Positions 46,784-55,406 of a stretch of DNA of 64,000 bases are shown here, in pieces. This stretch comes from Anaerolineales bacterium (GTDB taxonomy: Bacteria > Chloroflexota > Anaerolineae > Anaerolineales > UBA11858). The stretch spans positions 1 to 64,000 of the forward strand of contig JADHTJ010000005.1 in NCBI GenBank assembly GCA_016785015.1, read 5' to 3'. Numbering within the stretch: position 1 is the first letter of the stretch; each line of letters begins with the position of its first letter. The position numbers and the translations under genes were made by a program. The notes beneath the pieces were generated by a model. The model made no database searches, was not told where the DNA came from, and was given only the letters and a program-made list of their open reading frames with translations.

Positions 46784-49204
46784 ATGCCCAAAAAGAAAGA
46801 CCCTAACCTTCCCCTACCCCCAGAAGAAATTATCAAAGATTATCGACTAGCTTATAAGAGCCGCCAGGCTAGTTTAATTGGTCGCAGGGAAGTTCTAAGC
46901 GGCAAAGCGAAATTTGGCATATTCGGCGATGGCAAAGAAGTTATTCAACTTGCTATCGCTCGTTCATTTAAAAAGGGGGATTGGCGTTCGGGGTACTATC
47001 GTGACCAGACCTGGATGTTCGCCCTAGGCGTATTAACTTACCAGGAATTCTTTGCCCAACTTTACGCTCATGCAGACGTCGAGGCTGAACCCGCCACCGC
47101 CGGACGCTCGATGAATGCGCACTATGCTACTCGCTTCCTTGACTCTGAGGGAAATTGGCTCTCTCAAACGGAGGGTTTCAATGTTGCGGCTGATATATCC
47201 CCAACGGGATCTCAAATGCCGCGTCTGGTTGGTTTAGCGTTTGCTTCCAATCTCTATCGCAATATCGAGGAATTGAAAAAAATTGACCAATTCTCAAAGG
47301 AGGGTAATGAAGTTGCCTGGGGAAGTATTGGTAATGCTTCTACTGCAGAGGGAATGTTCTGGGAGTCGGTCAATGCTATTGGCGTGCTCGGGGCTCCAGC
47401 CATAATCTCTGTATATGATGATGGTTATGGCATTTCTGTGCCCAACCAATTCCAGATGGTCAAAGAGAATATCTCCGATATCCTGAGTGGCTTTGAGCGA
47501 GAGCCTTGCCCCGCAGAATGCTGCGAGCGCGGCTATGATATTTACAATGTGCGCGCCTGGGATTACGCTGCACTCCTCGATGTGTATGATGCTGCGGCCA
47601 ATACGGCCAGAGAATACCATATCCCTGCGCTTGTGCATGTCAGCGAGGCAACGCAGCCACAAGGCCACTCAACATCAGGCAGCCATGAACGATATAAAAC
47701 CCAAGAAAGATTGGCATGGGAAGCCGATTTCGACTGCCTGGTCAAAATGCGAGCGTGGATGCTAAAAAACGACATCATCAGTGAAGAAGAACTCGCCGTA
47801 TATGAAAAGGAAGACCGGAAATCAGTTGAAGAAGCCAGAGCCGCGGCTTGGGACGCATATATTCAACCGATCTTATCTGAGCTTGATGAAACAAAAAGAT
47901 TATTGGATGACCTGTCTAAAGTTTCACCTGCTGGTGGGGAACTTTCGCGAATCAGTTTGCAATTGACCGCACGACCAAACCCTCTCCGTCGCGATATCCA
48001 CAGCGCGTTGCACAACGCTTTACGCATCACACGCGCTGAAAATAATGCAACCAGGGACAAATTACTCACCTGGAAACAAGTGCATTACAAAAGTAATCAA
48101 GAACGCTATAGCTCCCATCTCTACAGCCAATCGGATAAAACCGCTCTTGAGGTGGAAGAAATTGAACCTGTCTACAGAGATGATTCTGTCAATATCCCAG
48201 CCTTTGAAATCTTAAACGCTTGCTTCGATACAGCCTTGGCACGTGACCCTCGTGTGGTCGCTTTTGGAGAAGATGTCGGCCACCTTGGGGATGTCAACCA
48301 GGGCTTTCATGGCCTCCAGGAGAAGTATGGCTCCTTACGAGTAATGGACACAGGCATCCGAGAAGTTACTATCCTGGGGCAAGCCATTGGTCTTGCAATG
48401 CGCGGCATACGCCCAATCTGTGAAATCCAATATCTTGATTATCTTCTCTACGTATTACAGTTAATGTCCGATGACCTGGCAACCTTGCAGTGGCGTACAA
48501 AAGGCGGTCAAAAAGCCCCTGTGATCATTCGAACACGCGGCCACCGATTGGAGGGCATTTGGCATTCAGGTTCTCCCATGGCGGGTTTAATCCATCTGGT
48601 ACGGGGTATGTATGTGTTAGTGCCACGCAATGCTGTCCAGGCTGCGAGATTTTATAATACTCTGTTGAAATCTGATGAACCGGGAATTATTGTAGAAGTT
48701 CTCAACGGCTATCGTTTGCGCGAACGCCTGCCGAACAATATCGGCGAAATCACCACACCCCTGGGTGTACCTGAAATTTTGCGAACAGGCTCGGATGTCT
48801 CATTGGTCACATATGGAGCAATGTGCCGGATCGCCATTGATGCAGCGGAAAAGCTCAACCAGGTTGGCATAGATTTAGAGATTATTGACGTACAATCACT
48901 GTTGCCCTTCGATCGTCACAGCATAATCCTAGAGTCGCTTAAAAAGACCAGCCGCATCATTTTCGCCGATGAAGATGTCCCAGGCGGCACCACCGCCTAT
49001 ATGATGCAGGAAGTTATTGAAAAACAGGCCGGCTACTATTGGCTGGATTCTGCACCTCGCACGCTGACTGCCAAAGCCCATCGTCCGGCTTACGGCTCCG
49101 ATGGAGATTATTGGTCCAAGCCGAGTATTGAAGATATATTTGATGCCGTGTATGAAATGATGAGCGACGCTGATCCGGAAAGATTCCCGGCATTTTATCA
49201 GTAA
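46784..49204 (+). CDS. 2-oxoacid dehydrogenase E1, fused alpha and beta subunits
   Basis: Thiamine-diphosphate E1 component, 806 residues. The alpha part (about 1-440) has the ThDP motif region GNASTAEGMFWESVNAIGVL and DDGYGISVPNQ. The beta part (about 465-806) has VAFGEDVGHLGDVNQGFHGL, VMDTGIREVTILGQAIGLAM and a transketolase C-terminal domain (SLVTYGAMCRIAIDAAEKL). The fused arrangement is known for some branched-chain/2-oxoacid dehydrogenases. Pyruvate versus branched-chain 2-oxoacids cannot be decided here. E2 and E3 follow within 41 and 63 bases, forming a complete complex operon. Confidence 0.9.
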   Translation: MPKKKDPNLPLPPEEIIKDYRLAYKSRQASLIGRREVLSGKAKFGIFGDGKEVIQLAIARSFKKGDWRSGYYRDQTWMFALGVLTYQEFFAQLYAHADVEAEPATAGRSMNAHYATRFLDSEGNWLSQTEGFNVAADISPTGSQMPRLVGLAFASNLYRNIEELKKIDQFSKEGNEVAWGSIGNASTAEGMFWESVNAIGVLGAPAIISVYDDGYGISVPNQFQMVKENISDILSGFEREPCPAECCERGYDIYNVRAWDYAALLDVYDAAANTAREYHIPALVHVSEATQPQGHSTSGSHERYKTQERLAWEADFDCLVKMRAWMLKNDIISEEELAVYEKEDRKSVEEARAAAWDAYIQPILSELDETKRLLDDLSKVSPAGGELSRISLQLTARPNPLRRDIHSALHNALRITRAENNATRDKLLTWKQVHYKSNQERYSSHLYSQSDKTALEVEEIEPVYRDDSVNIPAFEILNACFDTALARDPRVVAFGEDVGHLGDVNQGFHGLQEKYGSLRVMDTGIREVTILGQAIGLAMRGIRPICEIQYLDYLLYVLQLMSDDLATLQWRTKGGQKAPVIIRTRGHRLEGIWHSGSPMAGLIHLVRGMYVLVPRNAVQAARFYNTLLKSDEPGIIVEVLNGYRLRERLPNNIGEITTPLGVPEILRTGSDVSLVTYGAMCRIAIDAAEKLNQVGIDLEIIDVQSLLPFDRHSIILESLKKTSRIIFADEDVPGGTTAYMMQEVIEKQAGYYWLDSAPRTLTAKAHRPAYGSDGDYWSKPSIEDIFDAVYEMMSDADPERFPAFYQ

Positions 49205-49245
49205 GCTGTTCACTGAACACAGATTGCTGACTACTGGAGAGCCCC

Positions 49246-50532
49246 ATGCCCACAAAAGTTACTGTCCCACTTCTCGGTGAAGGTATTGAAGAAGTCACCG
49301 TAGTAAACTGGCTTAAAGTTGAAGGTGACTCAGTAGAAGAATATGACGGCCTGGTAGAGGTTGAAACGGATAAAGTTGTCACAGAAGTTGTCTGCCCGGC
49401 ATCAGGGATATTGCTGAAGATTGAAACTCCCAACGAGGGTGACTTAGTCAGGGTAGGAGAAATACTTGCGTGGATTGGGCAGCCTGGAGAAGAAATCTCG
49501 GATGACACTACACATCCCGAGGCGGAAGCACTCGCGGGGGCCGATGTGCCGATCCTGAGCGAAGACGAAGGAGAAAAGGATACCCCAAAATCGGCACCCA
49601 CCCCCGAGCCGAGTCCCGCACCTGCCCTGAGCAAAGTCGAAGGGAGTCCACCTTCGGGACGGGATTCATCCTTGGGCTTTATCTCACCTGTGGTAGCACG
49701 TATCGCTTCGGAACATACTATCAATCTAAACCAAATTTCTGGCACCGGTAGAGACGGGCGCATCACAAAAAATGATGTTTTGGCATACATCGAATCCCGG
49801 AGCACGCCCATGCCCCCCAATTCCCCAGCTCCTGCACTCCCTGGCTCTATTATCCCCCATACGATCACTCGCAAACGCATCGCCGAGCACATGTTGATGA
49901 GCAAACGTAATTCACCGCATGTGACCACCGTGATGGAAGCTGATTTGAGCAGCATAGTGGCACATCGTAAAGCCAATAAAGGTGCCTTTGCCCAAGATGG
50001 TACCCGGTTGACTTTCACAGCGTATTTTGTGTCTGCCACTGCGCAAGCGCTGAAAGCCTTCCCCTTGGTAAACTCATCCTGGACAGACGAGGGTGTCCTG
50101 CTTCATCAAGAGATCAACATCGGAATGGCCACAGACCTTGGTGAAGAAGGGTTGATTGTCCCGGTGATCAAGAGCGCGGACGAATTATCCTTGTTAGGAA
50201 TTTCCCGGGCAGTTAATGATCTTGCAAAGCGCGCCCGAACGAAAAAATTGGCGGCTACTGACGTTAAAGACGGCACTTTTAGCATCACCAATCATGGCGT
50301 TAGCGGATCGTTATTCGCTGCACCGATCATCAACCAACCCCAATGTGCCATTTTAGGTGTGGGTGCAATTAAGAAGCGAGTGGTGGTGATCACGGACGAA
50401 GTTGGGAACGACGCCATGGCCATTCGTCCAATGGTTTATCTGAGCTTGACTTTTGATCACCGCATCCTGGACGGGGCTGGCGCTGATCATTTTCTAGTGA
50501 AGGTGGTAGAATCCCTCGAGAATTGGAAATAG
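49246..50532 (+). CDS. 2-oxoacid dehydrogenase E2 (dihydrolipoamide acyltransferase)
   Basis: Core acyltransferase of the complex. The lipoyl domain (1-77) has the modified Lys in GLVEVETDKVVTEVV. The peripheral subunit-binding domain is at about 145-182 (SPVVARIASEHTINLNQISG then GRDGRITKNDVLAYI). The catalytic domain (about 203-428) ends with LTFDHRILDGAGADHF, holding the HxxxDG active site. The linker between the first two domains contains PAPALSKVEGSPPSG, encoded by repeat-like DNA. Operon with E1 upstream and E3 downstream. Confidence 0.93.
   Translation: MPTKVTVPLLGEGIEEVTVVNWLKVEGDSVEEYDGLVEVETDKVVTEVVCPASGILLKIETPNEGDLVRVGEILAWIGQPGEEISDDTTHPEAEALAGADVPILSEDEGEKDTPKSAPTPEPSPAPALSKVEGSPPSGRDSSLGFISPVVARIASEHTINLNQISGTGRDGRITKNDVLAYIESRSTPMPPNSPAPALPGSIIPHTITRKRIAEHMLMSKRNSPHVTTVMEADLSSIVAHRKANKGAFAQDGTRLTFTAYFVSATAQALKAFPLVNSSWTDEGVLLHQEINIGMATDLGEEGLIVPVIKSADELSLLGISRAVNDLAKRARTKKLAATDVKDGTFSITNHGVSGSLFAAPIINQPQCAILGVGAIKKRVVVITDEVGNDAMAIRPMVYLSLTFDHRILDGAGADHFLVKVVESLENWK
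49621..49643. repeat. in-frame repeat unit in the E2 linker
   Basis: Twenty-three bases starting CCTGCCCTGAGCAAAGTC match 33810-33832 in glpAB at 21 positions. In both genes the unit is read in the same frame (PALSKVEG versus PALSQDEG) and falls in an inter-domain linker. Confidence 0.8.
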
Positions 50533-50595
50533 ACAACGACTGCGCGGCGAGTGCCGTGGCAGTTTTATTTTGCGATAAAGAACAAGGAGAATTCC

Positions 50596-51993
50596 ATGAG
50601 CAATTATGACGTTATCGTCATCGGCGCGGGCCCGGGGGGTTATGTTGCCGCCATCCGTGCTTCTCAATTAGGATTGAAAACCACAGTTATTGAAAAAGAA
50701 TTTCTTGGCGGGGTCTGCCTGAATATCGGCTGTATTCCATCGAAGTCATTGCTGAAAAATGCTGAAGTTGCGCATTTATTGCGCACTGGAAGCCGCACAT
50801 TTGGTTTTTCTTTCGATAATCTTGAACTGGATTTCAGCGCGGCAGTCAAACGCAGTCGCCAAGTTTCAGGGCGCCTGACCAAAGGCGTGGGCTTCTTAAT
50901 GAAGAAGAATAACATCGACGTTCACATGGGCACAGCCAAACTGACGGCAAGAGACACGGTCGAAGTGACCGATGAAGAGGGGCAGATCCAGGAACTGAAG
51001 GCAAAGAATATCATTGTGGCCACTGGCGCCAGCCCCTTCATCATCCCTGGCGTGGAAATAGATGGAGAAAGGGTTGTCACTTATCGAGAAGCTATTCTCC
51101 AGGATAAGTTGCCAGAGTCGGTGATCATCGTCGGTTCTGGGGCGATCGGCGTGGAATTTGCTACTGTATGGAACTCCTATGGTGCAGATGTGACTATCGT
51201 CGAGATGCTGCCGCGATTGGTGCCTCTCGAAGATGAAGAAGTCAGTGCAGAATTAGGCAAAGCTTTCAAAAAGAGCAAGATCAATGCCCTGACAGGCCAC
51301 AAAGTAGAATCAATTACGACTACCAAGAAAGGTGTCCAAGTGGTGGTTTCCAACGAAGATGGTGAACAAACTTTGGAAGCCGAGCAAGCCCTGATGGCCA
51401 TTGGTTTCAGGCCAAATATTGGTGGGATTGGGTTGGAAGAAGTCGGTGTTAAACTGAATGATGGCGGCGCCATCGAAATTGATGCGCGCATGGCCACCAA
51501 CATTCCAGGCATATGGGCTATCGGCGATGTGACAGCAAAATTGATGTTGGCTCACGTCGGCTCAGCACAAGCAATGATCTGTGCTGAAAATATTGCAGGG
51601 GTTGAGACCAATACCCTGGATTACGAGATGATGCCGCGCGCTACTTATTGTCATCCCCAGGTAGCTTCTTTCGGCATTACAGAAGAACAAGCTAAAGATC
51701 GCGGCTATGAGGTCAAAGTGGGACGCTTCCCCTTCCAGGCCAATGGCAAAGCCTTGGGATTGGGTGAATCAGCTGGCTGGGTCAAGATCATCTCTGATGC
51801 AAAGTACGGCGAAATCCTGGGTGCTCACATGATCGGCCCCGAGGTTACCGAACTGCTTCCAGAACTGACTATCGCTCAAATGATGGAGCTGACCGCGGCG
51901 GAGATCGCCCGTAACGTGCACGCTCACCCCACCTTAAGCGAAGCACTCATGGAAGCGGCGCATAGCGTAGAAGGTCACGCCATTCATATCTAA
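50596..51993 (+). CDS. lpdA: dihydrolipoyl dehydrogenase (E3)
   Basis: FAD-dependent E3 reoxidising the dihydrolipoyl groups of E2 with NAD. FAD motif [19 protein letters not shown]; redox-active disulfide [19 protein letters not shown]-binding [18 protein letters not shown]-terminal His-Glu dyad in [20 protein letters not shown] 50596 is chosen because AAGGAGA lies seven bases before it and upstream in-frame sequence is not conserved; this gives 465 residues. Last gene of the E1-E2-E3 operon and followed by a terminator. Confidence 0.96.
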   Translation: MSNYDVIVIGAGPGGYVAAIRASQLGLKTTVIEKEFLGGVCLNIGCIPSKSLLKNAEVAHLLRTGSRTFGFSFDNLELDFSAAVKRSRQVSGRLTKGVGFLMKKNNIDVHMGTAKLTARDTVEVTDEEGQIQELKAKNIIVATGASPFIIPGVEIDGERVVTYREAILQDKLPESVIIVGSGAIGVEFATVWNSYGADVTIVEMLPRLVPLEDEEVSAELGKAFKKSKINALTGHKVESITTTKKGVQVVVSNEDGEQTLEAEQALMAIGFRPNIGGIGLEEVGVKLNDGGAIEIDARMATNIPGIWAIGDVTAKLMLAHVGSAQAMICAENIAGVETNTLDYEMMPRATYCHPQVASFGITEEQAKDRGYEVKVGRFPFQANGKALGLGESAGWVKIISDAKYGEILGAHMIGPEVTELLPELTIAQMMELTAAEIARNVHAHPTLSEALMEAAHSVEGHAIHI

Positions 51994-52016
51994 GAACAAA
52001 ATTAAACACAGATGAC

Positions 52017-52067
52017 ACGGATGAACTCGGATATTTTATTGATGATCCCTATTCATCCGTTTTTTTT
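52017..52067 (+). terminator. terminator-like repeat after lpdA
   Basis: ACGGATGAA (52017-52025) and TTCATCCGT (52052-52060) pair across a 26-base loop, and eight Ts follow. The sequence also resembles the ATCCGCGT-type repeat found in glpC, so it may be a repeat serving as terminator. Confidence 0.7.
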
Positions 52068-52094
52068 GCTTGGTGAGATTTGCAGGAGGTCAAA

Positions 52095-52313
52095 ATGTTG
52101 AGACAAGATTTAATTCAACAACTAAATGATGCAAGAATCAAACTTGATACTGCTTTGGAAAACATCGATCCTCAAACCGAACTCAACCCAGGCTTGATGG
52201 TCAAAGATATGTTAGCCCATATCTCGGCCTGGGATGAAGTATGCGTTGATTCCCTGCGCATCCATGCTGGAGGAGAAGAGCATGTCGAAGAAATTGAAAG
52301 TATTTTAAGGTGA
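52095..52313 (+). CDS. short DinB/ClbS-like protein, probably truncated
   Basis: Seventy-two residues, with LNPGLMVKDMLAHISAWDE matching the conserved second helix of DinB/DfsB (ClbS-like) four-helix proteins, where WxxKD(I/V)LAHLxxWE is usual. Full-length members are about 150-170 residues; the two C-terminal helices are missing and no frame-shifted continuation is seen before the next gene. AGGAGG lies seven bases before ATG 52095. The stop overlaps the start region of the M20 gene. It may be a degraded remnant or a shortened functional protein. Confidence 0.6.
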   Translation: MLRQDLIQQLNDARIKLDTALENIDPQTELNPGLMVKDMLAHISAWDEVCVDSLRIHAGGEEHVEEIESILR

Positions 52314-52318
52314 TGCGA

Positions 52319-53653
52319 ATGGAAACACAAAACCAATCATCAATCTACCAACGACCCGTCGAGTTACTGCAGAAACTTGTTCAATTTGATACAACCAACC
52401 CACCTGGAAACGAAATTGAGTGTATTTCATATATCAACAACCTGCTGCAAGATGCAGGCTTCGAAACAACGTTTCTTAGCAAAACACCTCAACGCCCAAA
52501 TTTAATCACGCGTCTTAAAGGACGTGGGGAAGCTCCACCCTTGCTTCTCTATGGACATGTCGATGTCGTCACTACAGCTAACCAACAATGGACACATCCC
52601 CCCTTCGAGGGAAAAATCGTAGACGAATATATTTGGGGGCGGGGAACATTGGATATGAAGGGTGGCGTGGCAATGATGTTAGCCGCTCTGCTGCGCGCCA
52701 AAGCTGAAAAATTAGCACCAGCCGGGGATATTGTATTGGCTGTGCTGAGCGATGAAGAAAATGGCGGTGATTACGGCGCCAAGTTCTTGGTGGAGGAGCA
52801 CCCGGAGCAATTTGAAGGGATTCGCCATGCTTTGGGAGAATTCGGCGGATTTACGTTGCATATAGCTGGAAAACGTTTTTATCCCATCCAAGTTGCAGAA
52901 AAACAGATTTGTTGGATGAAAGCAACGGTGAAAGGGCAAGGCGGTCATGGTTCATTACCGGTGAGCGGCGGGGCAATGGCTAAGTTATCAAAATTCCTGC
53001 TTCAATTGGACAAACACTGGTTGCCAACTCATGTAACCCCCGTCACTGAGATGATGTTCAGTTCAATCGCATCGAACGTTGGCGGTTTGACGGGGTTAAT
53101 TCTTGGTCAATTGACTAATCCCGCAATGACTGATCGTGTTCTGAAGCTGTTAGGAGCGCGTGGCAATTTGTTCTCTCCATTGCTCCATAATACTGTCAGC
53201 CCAACGATCTTGCATGCCAGCGATAAGGTTAATGTGATCCCCAGTGAGGTTTCCGTTGAATTGGACGGACGGCTGCTTCCAGGCTATTCTCCCGAAGACA
53301 TGATCAATGAATTGCGTACAATCGTTGGAAATGATGTTATCTTCGAGGTAATCCGCTACGATCCAGGTCCGTCCGAATTTGATTTGGGCATGTTCAACAC
53401 ACTTAAGGAAATCTTAGTCGAAGCTGATCCTGGCAGTGTACCTATACCATTCCTGATGTCTGGCGTCACCGATGGACGCTTTTTCTCGCATTTGGGAATT
53501 CAGACTTACGGCTTTATCCCCATGAAGCTGCCAGAGGATTTCAACTTTTCTGAATACATCCATGCCGCAGACGAACGCATCCCTGTGGAAGCGGTTGAGT
53601 TTGGCGCAAACGCAACCTTTCAAGCATTGAAAAGATTTGGGAATAACTTTTAG
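52319..53653 (+). CDS. M20/M25/M40 family metallo-hydrolase
   Basis: Zinc-dependent peptidase/deacylase of 444 residues. Motifs: LLLYGHVDVVTTANQQW, IWGRGTLDMKGGVAMMLAAL and LAVLSDEENGGDYGAKFLVE, with the lid domain beginning near VAEKQICWMKATVKGQGG. RIPVEAVEFGANATFQALKRF closes the catalytic domain. Candidate starts are GTG 52310, ATG 52313 and ATG 52319; the last is preferred because AAGG is eight bases upstream. It is distinct from the M20 protein at 22423. Substrate unknown. Confidence 0.88.
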   Translation: METQNQSSIYQRPVELLQKLVQFDTTNPPGNEIECISYINNLLQDAGFETTFLSKTPQRPNLITRLKGRGEAPPLLLYGHVDVVTTANQQWTHPPFEGKIVDEYIWGRGTLDMKGGVAMMLAALLRAKAEKLAPAGDIVLAVLSDEENGGDYGAKFLVEEHPEQFEGIRHALGEFGGFTLHIAGKRFYPIQVAEKQICWMKATVKGQGGHGSLPVSGGAMAKLSKFLLQLDKHWLPTHVTPVTEMMFSSIASNVGGLTGLILGQLTNPAMTDRVLKLLGARGNLFSPLLHNTVSPTILHASDKVNVIPSEVSVELDGRLLPGYSPEDMINELRTIVGNDVIFEVIRYDPGPSEFDLGMFNTLKEILVEADPGSVPIPFLMSGVTDGRFFSHLGIQTYGFIPMKLPEDFNFSEYIHAADERIPVEAVEFGANATFQALKRFGNNF

Positions 53654-53700
53654 AAGGAGGTTGCACTTGCGATACAGTGCAACCCATTTTATTAGAAAAC

Positions 53701-54708
53701 CTAGTCTGTTAGAGTCAAATCCCCCCAGGTCATAGGTAGGGTAAGTTTCCTGGTGCTGACATTGGAGATCATACTCTGCTGCACAGACTGCCCTCCAAGA
53801 TCGTTATCTGAAACCGAAAATGCGAACCCGAAATGCTGGCCTTTGTAGGGATTCACACCAAACACACTCCATGGGATGGCTAATTCGATATGGTAGCCAT
53901 TGGCGGTAGGCAATATGCCTATCTGCACCTGAGAACGCGATCCTTCTACATTGGTTGGAAACCAAAGGTAAGCCTCGGGGTTGTTGCCCTTGCTCGTAAA
54001 GCCGGGTGACACGCCTAACTGGTAATCGTCATAACTCAACGTGTTCAAATAAAAATCTCCCCCCACGTTGGTATCCAACAAGATTTCGACGCTATCGCCC
54101 TTGAAGAGATTCTTACCGGTCTCGTTTTGCTGATAGAACTCATCTTTGACTCGGGCGCCTACATACATATACGTCGTGTCCCAACCGACCATGACATTGG
54201 CTGTGAGATCGGCTTCATCACTGATCTTGTCGGCCCCATAAACCGCTGTCCCTGCCGGATAAATCCCCAAACTCCAATCGCTCAAATCTCCATTGATATT
54301 GGGAGGGCTACTCATATGAACCGCGGCGATGCTTGTTCCCGCGCGCATACCAGGACCCGCGTATGAGACTGTGGGAGTCAGAGTGATTGTCGGCACGGGC
54401 GTGTCCGTTGGCAAAGGTGTATCAGTTGGAATTGGCGTTTGAGTTGGCGTCGGAGTTTCGGGCGTTGGGCTGGCCACCTCCGCCCCGGACTGGATGCTTG
54501 CCCCTTGGCCTTCGACTGTGAGCGTGGGGAGCATTTCGGTGGGCGTCGGCTGGCTTGTTTGCAGAATATCGATGATCGCAGTGCGAGTTAAATCTGGCGT
54601 TGATGTGGGAATGCCAACCGGTGCAGGGCTGCCATAATAACTGCATGCCAGGACACTCAGTATCAGCAATGCTACAACTAAGGTAATTTTTTGTTTAGGA
54701 GAACCCAT
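53701..54708 (-). CDS. lipoprotein with C-terminal CBM9-like domain
   Basis: Exported lipoprotein of 335 residues. The signal peptide ends in a lipobox, LILSVLACSYY. Residues about 30-130 are a Pro/Thr-rich wall-spanning linker with PTPTQTP and PTDTPLPTDTPVPT units. Residues about 145-335 form a CBM9/DOMON-like beta-sandwich (INGDLSDWSLGIYP; DSVEILLDTNVGGDFY; GYHIELAIPWSVFGVNP). It likely binds a carbohydrate or cytochrome-type ligand at the cell surface. A TATAAT about 55 bases upstream and AAGGGAAG before the ATG support expression as a single gene. Confidence 0.85.
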   Translation of the reverse strand: MGSPKQKITLVVALLILSVLACSYYGSPAPVGIPTSTPDLTRTAIIDILQTSQPTPTEMLPTLTVEGQGASIQSGAEVASPTPETPTPTQTPIPTDTPLPTDTPVPTITLTPTVSYAGPGMRAGTSIAAVHMSSPPNINGDLSDWSLGIYPAGTAVYGADKISDEADLTANVMVGWDTTYMYVGARVKDEFYQQNETGKNLFKGDSVEILLDTNVGGDFYLNTLSYDDYQLGVSPGFTSKGNNPEAYLWFPTNVEGSRSQVQIGILPTANGYHIELAIPWSVFGVNPYKGQHFGFAFSVSDNDLGGQSVQQSMISNVSTRKLTLPMTWGDLTLTD

Positions 54709-54832
54709 ATGTACTTCCCTTGTGAAGTGTATGCAAACTAGGAACAGAATTCTTAGAATAGATTATACGTTACACGATTCGTGCCTGATATTGCCCAAAG
54801 GTACTACGTATTTCGCTTGAATTACTAAATCA

Positions 54833-54978
54833 TGTTACGCAGTAAAACAAAAGAAGCAACCGTTCTCCCTCATCCTAACCTTCTCCCAAAGGGAGAAGGG
54901 AAAAAGTCCCCTCTCCCTTTGGGAGAGGGCGGAGGGTGAGGGTAGGTTTGACTCTCAATAGTCCACTTTTGCCTAACA
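54833..54978. mobile_element. 146-bp MITE-like element, copy B
   Basis: Ends TGTTACGCA (54833-54841) and TGCCTAACA (54970-54978), one mismatch from perfect inverses. The interior is nearly the same as copy A at 39279-39425, including GTAAAACAAAAGAAGC and the two C/G-tract hairpins. Confidence 0.8.
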
Positions 54979-54993
54979 TGAGTTACTAACTGA

Positions 54994-55057
54994 TGTTAGG
55001 CAAAAGTAGCGAGGTATCCTGGACATAGCAGAGAGATTTTCTTTAAGTTGCGTAGCA
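54994..55057. mobile_element. 64-bp degenerate MITE-like element, copy D
   Basis: Ends TGTTAGGCA (54994-55002) and TGCGTAGCA (55049-55057) are degenerate versions of the TGTTACGCA/TGCGTAACA pair. It follows copy B at a 15-base distance, the same spacing as between copies A and C. Confidence 0.55.
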
Positions 55058-55119
55058 TCAATTACCAAAATGTTATCTGGATCAATGGAAATTACCGTAA
55101 GATACTCCCTTACAACAGA

Positions 55120-55145
55120 AAAAGGCGGCCATCTGGCCGCCTTTT
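55120..55145 (-). terminator. intrinsic terminator of the 6S RNA gene
   Basis: AAAAGGCGGCCA and TGGCCGCCTTTT form a 12-bp stem with a two-base loop; read on the minus strand it ends in TTTTT. It lies just downstream of the 6S-like RNA. Confidence 0.85.
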
Positions 55146-55159
55146 GAGTTCTGCTTGAC

Positions 55160-55338
55160 AGCAGAAACCCCACCATGCCGTGTGCAACTAAGTTTTGAAC
55201 CTGCTTTCGCAGGTATTGGCCTTCATCGGTAGATCCACCTTGGCCGAAGCCTATCGCGTCACTAACGTAATATCAGGCCAGAAAAAAGTAAGTGTTGGCT
55301 CAAAACGCATGTGCTGCATCACGAACACAGCAGGGCAC
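55160..55338 (-). ncRNA. ssrS: 6S RNA (probable)
   Basis: Small RNA that binds the housekeeping sigma-factor RNA polymerase by mimicking an open promoter. On the minus strand, TTTTGAGCC (55305-55297) pairs with GGTTCAAAA (55201-55193). A large central bubble with AACACTTACTTTTTT on its 5' side follows, and its 3' side can form CCTGC-GAAA-GCAGG (55213-55200). TGGCCT/AGGCCA (55280-55275 with 55222-55217) closes the terminal arm. TGCC/GGCA and GTGT/ACAC segments form the closing stem. TTTTGAGCCAACACTTA is a recurrent 6S element. It has its own extended -10 promoter and terminator, and lies 69 bases after asnS on the same strand. Exact ends are estimates. Confidence 0.75.
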
Positions 55339-55342
55339 AATT

Positions 55343-55369
55343 TTTATACCATAAAAGAAATTCCATGGG
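55343..55369 (-). promoter_or_regulatory. promoter of the 6S RNA gene
   Basis: On the minus strand TGGTATAAA is an extended -10 (hexamer 55348-55343), with TTCCCA 17 bases upstream as a partial -35. It predicts a start near 55336-55338. Confidence 0.6.
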
Positions 55370-55406
55370 AAGGTACGTTTGTTCTATCCGGAGAATTTCT
55401 AATGTT

